Part shown: positions 1 through 6,435 of the stretch, one piece after another
Position numbering within the stretch: position 1 is the first letter of the stretch
Layout: every line of letters starts with the position of its first letter
IMG/VR virus record: IMGVR_UViG_3300027797_000176
Coordinates: 1 to 21,107 of that record
Source of the DNA: a virus
DNA length: 21,107 bases
Direction: 5' to 3' (one strand)
Translations under genes and position numbers: made by a program
Notes under the pieces: model-generated
The model's database searches: none
The model's input: the letters and a program-made list of their open reading frames with translations, nothing else
What the model was told of the DNA's origin: nothing

Positions 1-1252
1 AATCACTAAAATCAGGAGAACGACCTATCGCTGCTTTTACTTTATCTTTAGGAATTACTCCTTTTTTCATATCGTTATCTACTGACTTTTGTTTGACTTG
101 CTCTAGTTCCTGAATGATAGTTTGTTTTTGCTTTCCATCTGCTTGAATGTAAAGTTCTGCTTTGTTAACCATATCTGCTAATTTAAAATAGCATTGAGAC
201 TTTAAGTTATCAAAGTTTTCCTTTTGTCTTGTTACAGGGTTTACTAATGGAGAACTATTATTGACAAATCCTTTGCACCTAAGAATATCTACAACTCCAC
301 CTCCTACTCCATCCTCATCGCAAACAATGTTAGATGTCGGCACTTTATGTTCTGTTGCAAAGTTCTTTATAAGTTCAGCGACCTCAACAACTGATTTACC
401 ATTGAACTGATAAAACCTAACACGAAAGCCACTCCATATACCAATAACAGTACTGTCATTACCAAAGCGTGCCACATCGCAAGTAATAAAAGAATCCCCA
501 ACAGGAACAAAAGTGTTACTAAAAGAATCAAGTATTTTATCATAGTCTATAAGTTGTGCAGGGTCATCTAAGTACTCCCAGTTACCAAACAAAAGCCTCT
601 CTTTAGATACACTATCCAAAGTTAGTAAGTTCTCTTTGTAATGCTTAGAGATAAAAGGATTGTCATCTATTAGGGAAGTAATGAATCTTTTATTCTTAGA
701 TATTGTATTTTCTTGTTGTGGCTTGTAGAACTCCGAGTAAGTCCAATTCTTAGCTGGGTTACAAGTGTAAAGAATCTTAGGTACTAAATTGTTTTGGTCT
801 AGTTGAAACCTTATCCTTGATTTAATAATATTCCTAGCCTTATCATCTACTTGGTTGGCTTCATCTATAAAGGCATCGGTAATCTCTAGTGAACCTAATT
901 CATCAAAGTTAGGGTCGGAAGGGTAGGAGTAAAGGTCTTTTAGTAGGATAGTAGAACCATTGGGAAATTCTATGGTAGAAGATTGAGCATTGAATTTAAA
1001 ATGCTTGTTGGCTTCTAGCCCTTGCATTTTAGCTATTTGAAAGAAGGAGACTAAGGTAGTTTCTTTTAGGGTTTTTAACACGGCTCTCCCAATTAGTCCT
1101 CTTGTATTGGGATATTTTAATCTTTGTTTAAGCTGCCAGTAGCAACCTAACGCAGTCTTTCCACCACCGGCGCCGCCTCCAAATAGAATCTCATTTGTTG
1201 TTTTATCTTCTAATAGGTCTAAAGCAGTTGTTTGTTTTATGGATAATTCCAT
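1..1252 (-). CDS. terL: Terminase large subunit, C-terminus cut by window edge
   Basis: This is the ATP-driven DNA packaging motor and headful or cos nuclease that docks on the portal. I translated 417 codons from the ATG at 1252 down to the window edge with no stop. A Walker A loop (GGGAGGGKT) lies at about residues 25-33 and a Walker B (AFIDEA) at about 127-132. The RNase H-like nuclease domain shows TCDVARFGND and, further on, CDEDGVGGG, which supply metal-binding aspartates. The start overlaps the stop of the preceding gene as TAATG, which implies translational coupling to the small-terminase candidate. The expression probably comes from the promoter near 1640. The missing C-terminal part lies at coordinates below 1. 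The family call is firm; the packaging type cannot be read from this. Confidence 0.95.
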   Translation of the reverse strand, partial: MELSIKQTTALDLLEDKTTNEILFGGGAGGGKTALGCYWQLKQRLKYPNTRGLIGRAVLKTLKETTLVSFFQIAKMQGLEANKHFKFNAQSSTIEFPNGSTILLKDLYSYPSDPNFDELGSLEITDAFIDEANQVDDKARNIIKSRIRFQLDQNNLVPKILYTCNPAKNWTYSEFYKPQQENTISKNKRFITSLIDDNPFISKHYKENLLTLDSVSKERLLFGNWEYLDDPAQLIDYDKILDSFSNTFVPVGDSFITCDVARFGNDSTVIGIWSGFRVRFYQFNGKSVVEVAELIKNFATEHKVPTSNIVCDEDGVGGGVVDILRCKGFVNNSSPLVNPVTRQKENFDNLKSQCYFKLADMVNKAELYIQADGKQKQTIIQELEQVKQKSVDNDMKKGVIPKDKVKAAIGRSPDFSD

Positions 1253-1599
1253 TATAGGCTTCCTGTTTTTTCAACGTAAGTTTTTTTCTCCTCCCAATTT
1301 ATTTGCAGTCCTCCTGATAGTTCTATTTCGTTTGTTTGCTTGGCTCTGCCTTCTAATCTATCAAGTATCTCTTGATATGCCTTTAAATCTCCTTTAAATG
1401 CCTTTTGTAGTACCATCATATCTAATTGCTCTGCCACAGTAAACTCCTCTTTCTCTCCTGTAATTGGGTTAGTCTTTACTTGGACCAATTCTAACAATCT
1501 TAGCAATCTAGTCTTTGAGTTTGGTATTCCTTTAGGTCTGCCATTAGGGTTTGCTACCTCCCCTTTCTTAAATGGGGTTAAATTTTGTTCGTTAGCCAT
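1252..1599 (-). CDS. DUF5681-like protein, candidate terminase small subunit
   Basis: The 115-residue protein begins with a short basic segment, FKKGEVANPNGRPKG, at residues 10-24. This 'NPNGRPKG' signature is typical of DUF5681 proteins, which are often found directly before large terminase genes in phages. A basic helix-rich stretch (KTRLLRLLELV) follows, and the middle is predicted helical. The position one base upstream of terL with a TAATG overlap, and first behind a good promoter, supports a role in recognising DNA for packaging. The role as a small terminase is inferred from position and size, not from a proven family function. No other small-terminase gene is visible in the window. 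Confidence 0.75.
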   Translation of the reverse strand: MANEQNLTPFKKGEVANPNGRPKGIPNSKTRLLRLLELVQVKTNPITGEKEEFTVAEQLDMMVLQKAFKGDLKAYQEILDRLEGRAKQTNEIELSGGLQINWEEKKTYVEKTGSL

Positions 1600-1620
1600 A
1601 ATCTCACTATTGTTTCACTA

Positions 1621-2823
1621 TTATTGCAAAGTTACTCCGTTCTTTTTGATTTCCAAAGCAGGGTCTAGTTTACGCATCCTATCCACAATAACTTGACAAT
1701 ACTTAGGGTCTAGTTCCATACCATAGCATTTGCGTTTAAGTTGGTGTGAAGCTACCATTGTTGTACCGGTTCCACAAAATTGGTCTAATATAATGTTTCC
1801 TTCTTTTGTGAATCGTAATGCCCATTCTGGAAGGTCTATTGGGAATGTTGCAGCGTGTACACTTGAAAACTCATTATTTCTATTAGGTTTGCCTCTATAT
1901 ATATTTGGAACAGTTCCTCTAAAATTTGCATTAGGAATTGCCCTTGATGCTTTATCTTTTGAAGATATAAAGAACATATATTCCCAAGCAGATGTCATTA
2001 CATTTTCAGCCATTGCAGGGGCTCCGTGTCCTTTATCCCATATTGCTACATCTATAAAATTGTCTTTATATTGATATAAATATTCAATTAATGCTATTTT
2101 GTTACCAGCTAAACTTTGAATATTGCAAATTAAATAATTACTATTTAACAATGCGTTATTTGTAAATCCTACTAATAAATCTAAATAATTATCTTTTGTT
2201 TGATTGTCATTATATTCATTGTATTTATTATCTATTGTATGAGTATTCCCACTTAATGCCTCACTTTTACCTGCATTATATGGTGGACTTGTAAATGATA
2301 AATCAGCCTTTTGTCCGTTCATTAGCTTTGCCACTTGGTCGCTATCTGTACTATCACCACATAGCAATCTATGTTCGCCTATTTCAAATAAATCTCCTAA
2401 GACTATATCTGTTTCAATGCCTCCCTCTGGAGTTGAAAAGTTATCTTCTTGTGCCTCTAATATTTCTGCATCAAAGTTTGGTATATCTAAACCCCATTCG
2501 GTTAGTTCTAGGGCATCCCAGTTATTTGCTAGGTCATCCCAGTCCCATTCGCCATAGCCTACATTATCCTTTACAATAAACTCTTTCTTTTTCTCCTCGC
2601 TTAGATTGTTTGCATGTATCACAGGCACATCGGTTAACCCAGCTTCAAGACAAGCCTTAAGCCTCATATTGCCACCTAAAACCATATTGTTCTCATCTAT
2701 TACAATAGGTCTAAGTTCTAGCATTTGGGGGAAATCTTGAATAGACTTTACAAGTTGCTTAAACTTATGGTCCTTACAAATTCTTGGGTTATTTGGATTT
2801 GCTTTAATTAAATTAATATTCAT
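1621..2823 (-). CDS. ParB-like nuclease domain fused to DNA methyltransferase
   Basis: A 400-residue fusion. The N-terminus (about 1-75) is a ParB/Srx-type fold: NPNNPR near residues 9-14 and the GNMRLKA box at 51-57, which corresponds to the ParB G-x-R-R motif. From about residue 140 there is a DNA methyltransferase of the N6-adenine/N4-cytosine class. It has the catalytic TSPPY at 178-182 and, later, the SAM-binding FCGTGTT at 349-355. The catalytic motif before the SAM motif is the beta-class order. ELDPKYC at 370-376 is the usual final strand. No restriction endonuclease is adjacent, so it is best read as an orphan phage methylase protecting or marking phage DNA. The start overlaps the end of the HNH gene by 11 bases. 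Substrate site and modified base are unknown. Confidence 0.9.
   Translation of the reverse strand: MNINLIKANPNNPRICKDHKFKQLVKSIQDFPQMLELRPIVIDENNMVLGGNMRLKACLEAGLTDVPVIHANNLSEEKKKEFIVKDNVGYGEWDWDDLANNWDALELTEWGLDIPNFDAEILEAQEDNFSTPEGGIETDIVLGDLFEIGEHRLLCGDSTDSDQVAKLMNGQKADLSFTSPPYNAGKSEALSGNTHTIDNKYNEYNDNQTKDNYLDLLVGFTNNALLNSNYLICNIQSLAGNKIALIEYLYQYKDNFIDVAIWDKGHGAPAMAENVMTSAWEYMFFISSKDKASRAIPNANFRGTVPNIYRGKPNRNNEFSSVHAATFPIDLPEWALRFTKEGNIILDQFCGTGTTMVASHQLKRKCYGMELDPKYCQVIVDRMRKLDPALEIKKNGVTLQ
1627..1657 (-). promoter_or_regulatory. Bacteroidota-type promoter for the terminase genes
   Basis: On the minus strand TTTG (1657-1654) is followed by 19 bases and then TAACTTTG (1634-1627). This fits the sigma-ABfr consensus TTTG-N19..21-TAnnTTTG at both boxes. 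The predicted transcript would start near 1620, about 20 bases before the ATG at 1599. The site overlaps the last codons of the methyltransferase gene, so it would give the packaging genes their own transcription start. Confidence 0.7.
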
Positions 2824-3328
2824 ATTGCCATTTATAATTTTGGACTAAATTAACCTCTCCTCTGCAACAAGAACAAATATTACCTCTATTAAATCCTGTT
2901 TGCCTTGATGCTTCGTGAGCAGATTCAAATATATTTATTACCTCGTTTGTTATAGAATTTAGTTGTTTTACTTTTTTTCTAGTTCTAACTGCTATATATT
3001 CAAAGTTAGGCTTATATAAACCATTTTTGAGTGCGTGTCTAGTATTTTCGCTTTTAGTTATAAACTCTAAATTTTCTAAAGCATTATTGCCTTTATTTCC
3101 GTCTTTATGGTTTACATCTAATTTTGATTCCCCTAACCAATTAAGAGCCACTAATCTATGAACTGTTTTTGTACTATGTTTACCATCTTTACAAAGAGTA
3201 ACTATTTTATAATTGCATTTATCAGTTGCAGCCTTTAAAATTCTATTAGTAATTAAACTTTTAATATTCCCTTTATTACCTGCTTGATACAAATTTTCGT
3301 ATCCTTTTATATCTTTAAATATTTCCAT
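2813..3328 (-). CDS. Free-standing HNH endonuclease with NUMOD domains
   Basis: A 171-residue homing-type endonuclease. Residues 1-48 match NUMOD4 (FKDIKGYENLYQ...NIKSL). Residues about 53-98 form an HNH_3 nuclease core: VHRLVALNW, then VNHKDGNKGNNALENLEF with the HNH-type histidine and asparagines. Residues about 118-168 look like a NUMOD1 DNA-binding module (VKQLNSITNEVINIFESAHEAS). There is no intron visible in either neighbour, so it appears to be a free-standing selfish gene placed between the 40-residue basic protein and the methyltransferase, whose start it overlaps. Proteins of this kind nick or cut DNA of related phages and promote their own spread. The cleavage site cannot be inferred. 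Confidence 0.88.
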   Translation of the reverse strand: MEIFKDIKGYENLYQAGNKGNIKSLITNRILKAATDKCNYKIVTLCKDGKHSTKTVHRLVALNWLGESKLDVNHKDGNKGNNALENLEFITKSENTRHALKNGLYKPNFEYIAVRTRKKVKQLNSITNEVINIFESAHEASRQTGFNRGNICSCCRGEVNLVQNYKWQYEY

Positions 3329-3371
3329 ATTGCAAATATAAGGTATTATTGTGAACTGCGTGGGTTATTTA

Positions 3372-3494
3372 TTAACACCTTCCCTGCCTCGCATAGGGTT
3401 TAGTAGGTTTGTCTTTAGGACCAAATGTCTTTTTAGCCTTTCCTTTTTTCCTTGACCCAAAGGAGACTTTGCCATTAGGATTTAGTTTCGCCAT
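3372..3494 (-). CDS. 40-residue basic protein ending in KPYARQGRC
   Basis: A short ORF starting MAKLNPNGKVSFGSRKKGKA and rich in Lys, Arg and Gly, with a C-terminal KPYARQGRC. It overlaps the end of the NinG gene by 20 bases, as expected for a coupled small gene. Its composition suggests a nucleic-acid-associated disordered peptide. The 'PY.GQGR' ending recalls small phage proteins I have seen beside NinG/HNH genes, but I cannot name a family. Its function is unknown. Support comes from overlap, strand and biased composition. Confidence 0.55.
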   Translation of the reverse strand: MAKLNPNGKVSFGSRKKGKAKKTFGPKDKPTKPYARQGRC

Positions 3495-3858
3495 ATTTAT
3501 TTATTAATTCGTTTAACTCTGTTCTAGTCCATTTCTTTATAAGTCTTGACTGACTTTCTAAGTGTATTACCATTCTTTCGCCTATCTTATCAATTAGGTT
3601 TTTTCGGTAGCCTATTAGGTGGAATTGGTCAAATCCATTACAAGCCTTGCACTCTCCGTTTACATTATACTCATCAAATCTTAAAGCTGAACTATTCTTG
3701 ACAGGCACATAATGACCTGCATCCATTTGGGAGGTATCTTTAGTAGAGCCACATGATATGCAAGTAAAGTAACCATTTTGACTATCTCTTTGTCGTATAT
3801 AACGATTAAAAATTGTTTGTGTCTTTCCTGTAAGTTTTGGAATGGTTTGTAATGCCAT
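3475..3858 (-). CDS. ninG: NinG/Rap-like recombination nuclease
   Basis: The 127-residue protein corresponds to the core of the lambda NinG (Rap) family, which cuts branched recombination intermediates in phage crosses. Metal-binding residues are visible: CISC (C33, C36), AGHY with H49, and CKAC (C70, C73). The segment after H49 (VPVKNSSALRFDEYNVNGECKACN) is the most typical stretch. It is shorter than lambda NinG (about 200 residues) because the N-terminal part is reduced. Together with the ERF annealing protein encoded at 6646-7200 it points to phage-encoded homologous recombination. Confidence 0.88.
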   Translation of the reverse strand: MALQTIPKLTGKTQTIFNRYIRQRDSQNGYFTCISCGSTKDTSQMDAGHYVPVKNSSALRFDEYNVNGECKACNGFDQFHLIGYRKNLIDKIGERMVIHLESQSRLIKKWTRTELNELINKYGETKS

Positions 3859-3872
3859 AGGACAAAATTAGA

Positions 3873-4079
3873 TTATTTCTTAATACGGAACGCTATTTGT
3901 CTATTTTGGTACTCAAATCGTTTCTTTTTAAGTGGGTTAAGGCTTTCCTTTATTTGGTATTCATTTACTCCAGTTACTCTTTTTGCGTAGGCTACTGACT
4001 TAAATTCTATTTCCTCTTTAGTATCTATAAATATTAATCTCACAGGCATTGCGTTTTCGTGTCCTTTTATCTTACTCAT
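3873..4079 (-). CDS. Small basic protein, possible NUMOD-like DNA-binding module
   Basis: A 68-residue protein of unknown family. The arrangement IFIDTKEEIEFKSVAYAKRVTGV followed by IKESL and KKRFEYQNRQIAFRI resembles single NUMOD1-type modules (a beta-hairpin carrying 'E..F.S...A' followed by a helix-turn-helix). The resemblance is by eye only. It lies 14 bases upstream of ninG and its start overlaps the preceding 39-residue membrane peptide by 8 bases. If the resemblance holds it would bind DNA without a nuclease domain of its own. Confidence 0.6.
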   Translation of the reverse strand: MSKIKGHENAMPVRLIFIDTKEEIEFKSVAYAKRVTGVNEYQIKESLNPLKKKRFEYQNRQIAFRIKK

Positions 4080-4191
4080 ATTTTTTTATGTATTCTTTAA
4101 TCTCTATGCAAATCATTACTGAGCAGTAAACCATAAGGAATACTGGTACTGAGATAAAAAAGAATTTAATCATTCCTAGTGTTTCTTTCAT
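4072..4191 (-). CDS. 39-residue single-pass membrane protein
   Basis: An ORF starting MKETLGMIKFFFISVP with one hydrophobic segment at about residues 8-32, then a charged tail IKEYIKKYE. It overlaps the upstream gene by 26 bases and the downstream gene by 8 bases (ATGAGTAA), which gives tight operon packing and supports translation. Function is unknown. It lies in the replication and recombination block, not beside the lysis genes, so a host-takeover or membrane-targeting role is as likely as lysis. Confidence 0.5.
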   Translation of the reverse strand: MKETLGMIKFFFISVPVFLMVYCSVMICIEIKEYIKKYE

Positions 4192-4351
4192 TTTGGTATT
4201 TTTTAGGTTTATTCATCTTTTCTTTGCCTTTCTCGGTCATATAGATTCCTTTAATGGCTTCTTTAAATTGCTCCTTCTCTTGTTTGGTTATATCTGGATG
4301 GTACTTGATTCTGATAAGCACATCTTCCATTGGTATATAATTCTCTATCAT
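4166..4351 (-). CDS. 61-residue hypothetical protein
   Basis: A highly charged, mainly helical protein (ITKQEKEQFKEAIKGIY, then a Lys/Asn-rich C-terminus). I recognise no family. Its start overlaps the stop of the upstream 232-residue gene by 4 bases (ATGA), and its end overlaps the following membrane peptide. This packing and the absence of a competing frame support it as a real gene of the replication operon. Confidence 0.6.
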   Translation of the reverse strand: MIENYIPMEDVLIRIKYHPDITKQEKEQFKEAIKGIYMTEKGKEKMNKPKKYQNERNTRND

Positions 4352-5046
4352 AGTTCGTTATCGTAATAAAGTTTAAGGGAATATTTTTTGCATTGTTGTC
4401 TCATAGTTTCCTCATCTACCATCATATCTTCTGGTTTCTTAGCCTGTGCCAAATGATAGGCTTTTACTTTTGATTTTATAAACTCAGCTTTCTCAGGAGT
4501 TATCTTTAGTAGCTTTCGCTTCCATAGGTAATCAAAGCATTGATAGTTTAAGAATCGCCAGTCTTTCTTAGATGTTTTCCAATACTCGGCTTCCTCTCTC
4601 ATTACTTGCTCTTCATCTACTTGCATAATTATTTCTTTAGGCTCTTCAATTGTTTTGTTTCTTACTTGTACTGCTATCTTTTTATAGGCATTCATTACCT
4701 CCCCAATTAACTTAGGACTAAAGTTTATATGATTGCCAATAGTAAACTTATCCTCTGCAAACATCTTAAATGCTACCCCCAGTTCTTTTAATTTGTATTG
4801 TCCGTAAGATTCTATTGTAAAAGAAACGCATAGATTGAATATTTGATTTGTTGGTACTTGCATCCCACTCAAAGCAATACAGGTCTTTAAATGCTCTGTA
4901 ACTTCTATTCTTGAGCATTTGCCAATGTGCATAGATTCCATTGCCTTATATACCTTTAACTCATCCCTATCCAAGATTTTTAAGTCGTTCCCATTCTCTT
5001 TCTGGATAACTAAGTTTTGCGTTATTTGTATAAGTTCCTGATTCAT
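4348..5046 (-). CDS. Hypothetical replication-operon protein
   Basis: A 232-residue soluble, helix-rich protein I cannot assign. It has no Walker motif and no obvious metal site. The C-terminal half is charged (EEAEYWKTSKKDWRFLNYQCFDYLWKRKLL), suggestive of a protein-protein or DNA-interaction surface. It lies directly after the replication-organizer-like gene, with which it overlaps by 80 bases if the ATG at 5046 is used. A start at 4941 (MESMHIGK) would remove the overlap. I keep 5046 because its leader is A-rich with a GAATCTAATG context similar to other starts in this operon. A helicase-loader role is possible by position only. Confidence 0.65.
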   Translation of the reverse strand: MNQELIQITQNLVIQKENGNDLKILDRDELKVYKAMESMHIGKCSRIEVTEHLKTCIALSGMQVPTNQIFNLCVSFTIESYGQYKLKELGVAFKMFAEDKFTIGNHINFSPKLIGEVMNAYKKIAVQVRNKTIEEPKEIIMQVDEEQVMREEAEYWKTSKKDWRFLNYQCFDYLWKRKLLKITPEKAEFIKSKVKAYHLAQAKKPEDMMVDEETMRQQCKKYSLKLYYDNEL

Positions 5047-5698
5047 TAGATTCGTTTTTTAGTTTAAATAATCCTTTCCATCCTTTAGCCATAGATTGCT
5101 CTATTATTTTAATGGCAGTTTCTTCATACCCATCTGATAAATTAACCAAATCATTTAATGCTGATTGTTCCGATTGAGCAGTCTTGAACTTGAAATTAAA
5201 TTGTTTATTCTTAAAATCCTTCCAAAATGTCCAATATTTTATAAAGTTTTCTGATTCAAAAGGTAGTATTACCATTTCCTTAACCTTATCCTTAACCATT
5301 ACCATATCCATAACCATATCCATAGCACCTTGCAAGGGGCTTTCAAGGGGCTTAAAGTTGGCAATTTCATCTTTGTACCTTTCTAAGTTTTTAATAATTC
5401 CGATATGTGCTTTGTTATTTTCGTTCAATCCAGAAGGATATTGGAACTCTATAAAAGAAGGAATAAACCATTTAGCACCATTATCTAAAGGAATGATTTT
5501 ATCTCCAAAAAGTTCAATGGCTTTTTTACCATCTAATTTTTCGCCTATCCTAATTTCAGCAACTTCTATATCAACTTGCCATATCCCTGAATGGTCGCAG
5601 TCATCACATACATATAACCAGAGTAGTTTGTATGATGCTTTTAAATTCCTAATGAATGGTTTTTTCCATTTTTCTGTATCCGTAAATCTCTTAGCCAT
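4967..5698 (-). CDS. Replication-organizer-like protein (DnaD/winged-helix type)
   Basis: A 243-residue protein. Residues 1-100 (RFTDTEKWKKPFIRNL, then YKLLWLYVCDDCDHSGIW and a 'W F I P S F I E F Q Y' stretch) match the N-terminal winged-helix domain common in phage replication organizers. A repetitive Met/Asp/Val hinge follows, and a C-terminal helical domain begins near 'FIKYWTFWKDF', reminiscent of DnaD-like domains that contact helicase or ssDNA. I chose the ATG at 5698 over the in-frame ATG at 5716, because the codons between them are the U-run of a terminator-like leader. The function as replication initiator or helicase recruiter is inferred from family and from neighbours (erf, DnaA domain IV). 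Confidence 0.7.
   Translation of the reverse strand: MAKRFTDTEKWKKPFIRNLKASYKLLWLYVCDDCDHSGIWQVDIEVAEIRIGEKLDGKKAIELFGDKIIPLDNGAKWFIPSFIEFQYPSGLNENNKAHIGIIKNLERYKDEIANFKPLESPLQGAMDMVMDMVMVKDKVKEMVILPFESENFIKYWTFWKDFKNKQFNFKFKTAQSEQSALNDLVNLSDGYEETAIKIIEQSMAKGWKGLFKLKNESNESGTYTNNAKLSYPEREWERLKNLG
5270..5323 (-). repeat. Nine in-frame degenerate hexanucleotide repeats
   Basis: On the minus strand nine consecutive six-base units follow the pattern A[TA]GG[TA][TA], for example ATGGAT, ATGGTT, AAGGAT. They encode the hinge between the two domains of the replication protein (alternating M/K with D/V/E). Because the unit is six bases, gain or loss of units changes hinge length without shifting the frame. 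Confidence 0.8.
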
Positions 5699-5700
5699 AA

Positions 5701-5787
5701 AATAAAAAAGCCCCATTGAATCCCTACCAGTCGTTTTGGTAGTTCATCGCAAGGGCAATAAGTTCTTAATAGGATAAACGACATCCT
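5701..5787 (-). ncRNA. Structured leader/small RNA with complementary hairpin loops and terminator-like end
   Basis: Read on the minus strand, hairpin A is AGGAT-GTCGTTT-ATCCT (5787-5771; 5 bp stem, 7-base loop). Hairpin B is CTACCA-AAACGAC-TGGTAG (5742-5724; 6 bp stem, 7-base loop). The two loops are exact reverse complements, so they could form a 7 bp kissing complex. Outside hairpin B, GCCCTTG (5756-5750) can pair with CAA..GGGC (5718-5710) with a two-base bulge. CTTTTTTATT follows at once, which has the form of an intrinsic terminator. The element fills the gap between the HTH gene and the replication-organizer ATG at 5698. It begins about five bases after a TATCTTTG -7 box. It could be an attenuator of the downstream gene or a discrete small RNA of about 85 nt. 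No known RNA family is recognised. Confidence 0.6.
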
Positions 5788-5791
5788 GTTA

Positions 5792-5799
5792 CAAAGATA
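5792..5799 (-). promoter_or_regulatory. Probable -7 box upstream of the leader RNA
   Basis: TATCTTTG on the minus strand matches TAnnTTTG exactly and lies three bases past the stop of the HTH gene. A transcript from it would begin at about 5787, the first base of hairpin A. No TTTG is found 19-21 bases upstream, so the -33 element is weak or absent and the call is tentative. Confidence 0.45.
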
Positions 5800-5801
5800 A
5801 G

Positions 5802-5996
5802 CTATTTTAATGAATATTGGGCTATCTGCTTTTTATTCTCTAGTTTGATAATCTTTGTTTTTATATTCATTCCATCATTCCTTAAATCGTTTATTCGTGA
5901 TGCTAATCTAAAGCATCCAAATTTAGTTAAGGCATCAAGAGTAGTTAGCTTTTTACCTTTGTTTAGGTAGTCTGCTATTTGTTTGTTTTGGCTCAT
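5802..5996 (-). CDS. Small helix-turn-helix protein (HTH_39-like)
   Basis: The 64-residue protein fits the HTH_39 type seen in many phages. There is a first helix NKQIADYLNKGKK, the phrase LTTLDALTKFGCFRLASRI in the turn and recognition region, then NDLRNDGMNIKTKII as wing. The family is thought to bind DNA and act as a small regulator; a direct target cannot be read. It sits just upstream of the structured leader and the replication gene, so it may regulate that segment. The C-terminal KKQIAQYSLK is the expected final strand. Confidence 0.75.
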   Translation of the reverse strand: MSQNKQIADYLNKGKKLTTLDALTKFGCFRLASRINDLRNDGMNIKTKIIKLENKKQIAQYSLK

Positions 5997-6019
5997 AGTT
6001 TTTGTTTTTAGATAGTTAA

Positions 6020-6256
6020 TTAAAACGGCAAATCATCTTCACTTTCCTGTTGGTTTACTGGAGATGCATACTCCATTTTAGTTTCGGCTTTAGGCTTGTA
6101 ATCATTAGGGTAGATTTTGTAATCTGGTTCTTTTGATTCAGGCTTTTTGTATTGATTTAACCACATTGAGTAGCGTTTGTCCTCAATCGTAAATTCAATT
6201 ACTTCTCCTTTTGATGTTGTTTTTTTCCAAGCACCATAGTTTGTTTTCTTTTCCAT
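6020..6256 (-). CDS. Small protein with SSB-type acidic C-terminal tip
   Basis: A 78-residue protein that ends in ESEDDLPF. This is the acidic-hydrophobic tip of bacterial single-stranded DNA-binding proteins (consensus D-D-D-I-P-F), which binds partners such as RecQ, RecO, PriA and exonuclease I. No complete SSB OB-fold is apparent in the short body, which begins GAWKKTTSKGEVIEFTI (perhaps a few beta strands) and passes through a Lys/Pro-rich linker to the tip. It lies in the same operon as the ERF, HTH and replication genes. It may be a reduced ssDNA-binding protein or a decoy/recruiter for host repair factors. The tip is seen; the role is inferred. Confidence 0.7.
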   Translation of the reverse strand: MEKKTNYGAWKKTTSKGEVIEFTIEDKRYSMWLNQYKKPESKEPDYKIYPNDYKPKAETKMEYASPVNQQESEDDLPF

Positions 6257-6258
6257 TT

Positions 6259-6435
6259 TTATTTGTTTTGTTTATTAATTAATTCATCATCAATTTGATT
6301 TTCTGCATCTATATCCTTTTGTATTTCCTCTTCATCTAAATTCTCCCAATCGCAATGCTCGTGGCATTCAGGACAAAGGTCATAGGATATTTCGCTTTCA
6401 TATCCACAACAAGTATTAATCAGCATAGTTTTCAT
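6259..6435 (-). CDS. Small zinc-ribbon protein
   Basis: About 58 residues, beginning MKTMLINTCCGYE. Four or more Cys/His ligands are visible: TCCG near the start and LCPECHEHC about 15 residues later, forming a compact zinc ribbon. The remainder is very acidic (DEEEIQKDIDAENQIDDE). In-frame ATGs exist at 6453, 6435 and 6426; I chose 6435, which leaves a 20-base overlap with the upstream gene. Similar tiny zinc ribbons are frequent in phage early operons. No function is known. Confidence 0.65.
   Translation of the reverse strand: MKTMLINTCCGYESEISYDLCPECHEHCDWENLDEEEIQKDIDAENQIDDELINKQNK

Noticed and set aside
1679-1687. CTATCCACA, one mismatch from a DnaA box
   Set aside because: Inside the methyltransferase coding region and isolated; a single near-match is expected by chance.
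1730-2074. Plus-strand open frame inside the methyltransferase gene (also 2295-2579, 5184-5705, 6638-6883, 19447-19908)
   Set aside because: All lie antisense to well-supported genes, have no family resemblance and no promoter on the plus strand.
3333-3340. TATATTTG just before the HNH start; similar boxes at 12027-12034 and 17465-17472
   Set aside because: No -33 element at proper spacing and only a few bases to the start codon, so these are not convincing promoters.
5724-5787. Resemblance of the leader RNA to a purine riboswitch (two hairpins with loop-loop contact) or to a lone CRISPR-like repeat hairpin
   Set aside because: The closing P1 helix, the conserved junction bases and the adjacent hairpin spacing of purine riboswitches are missing; no repeat array, spacers or cas genes are present.
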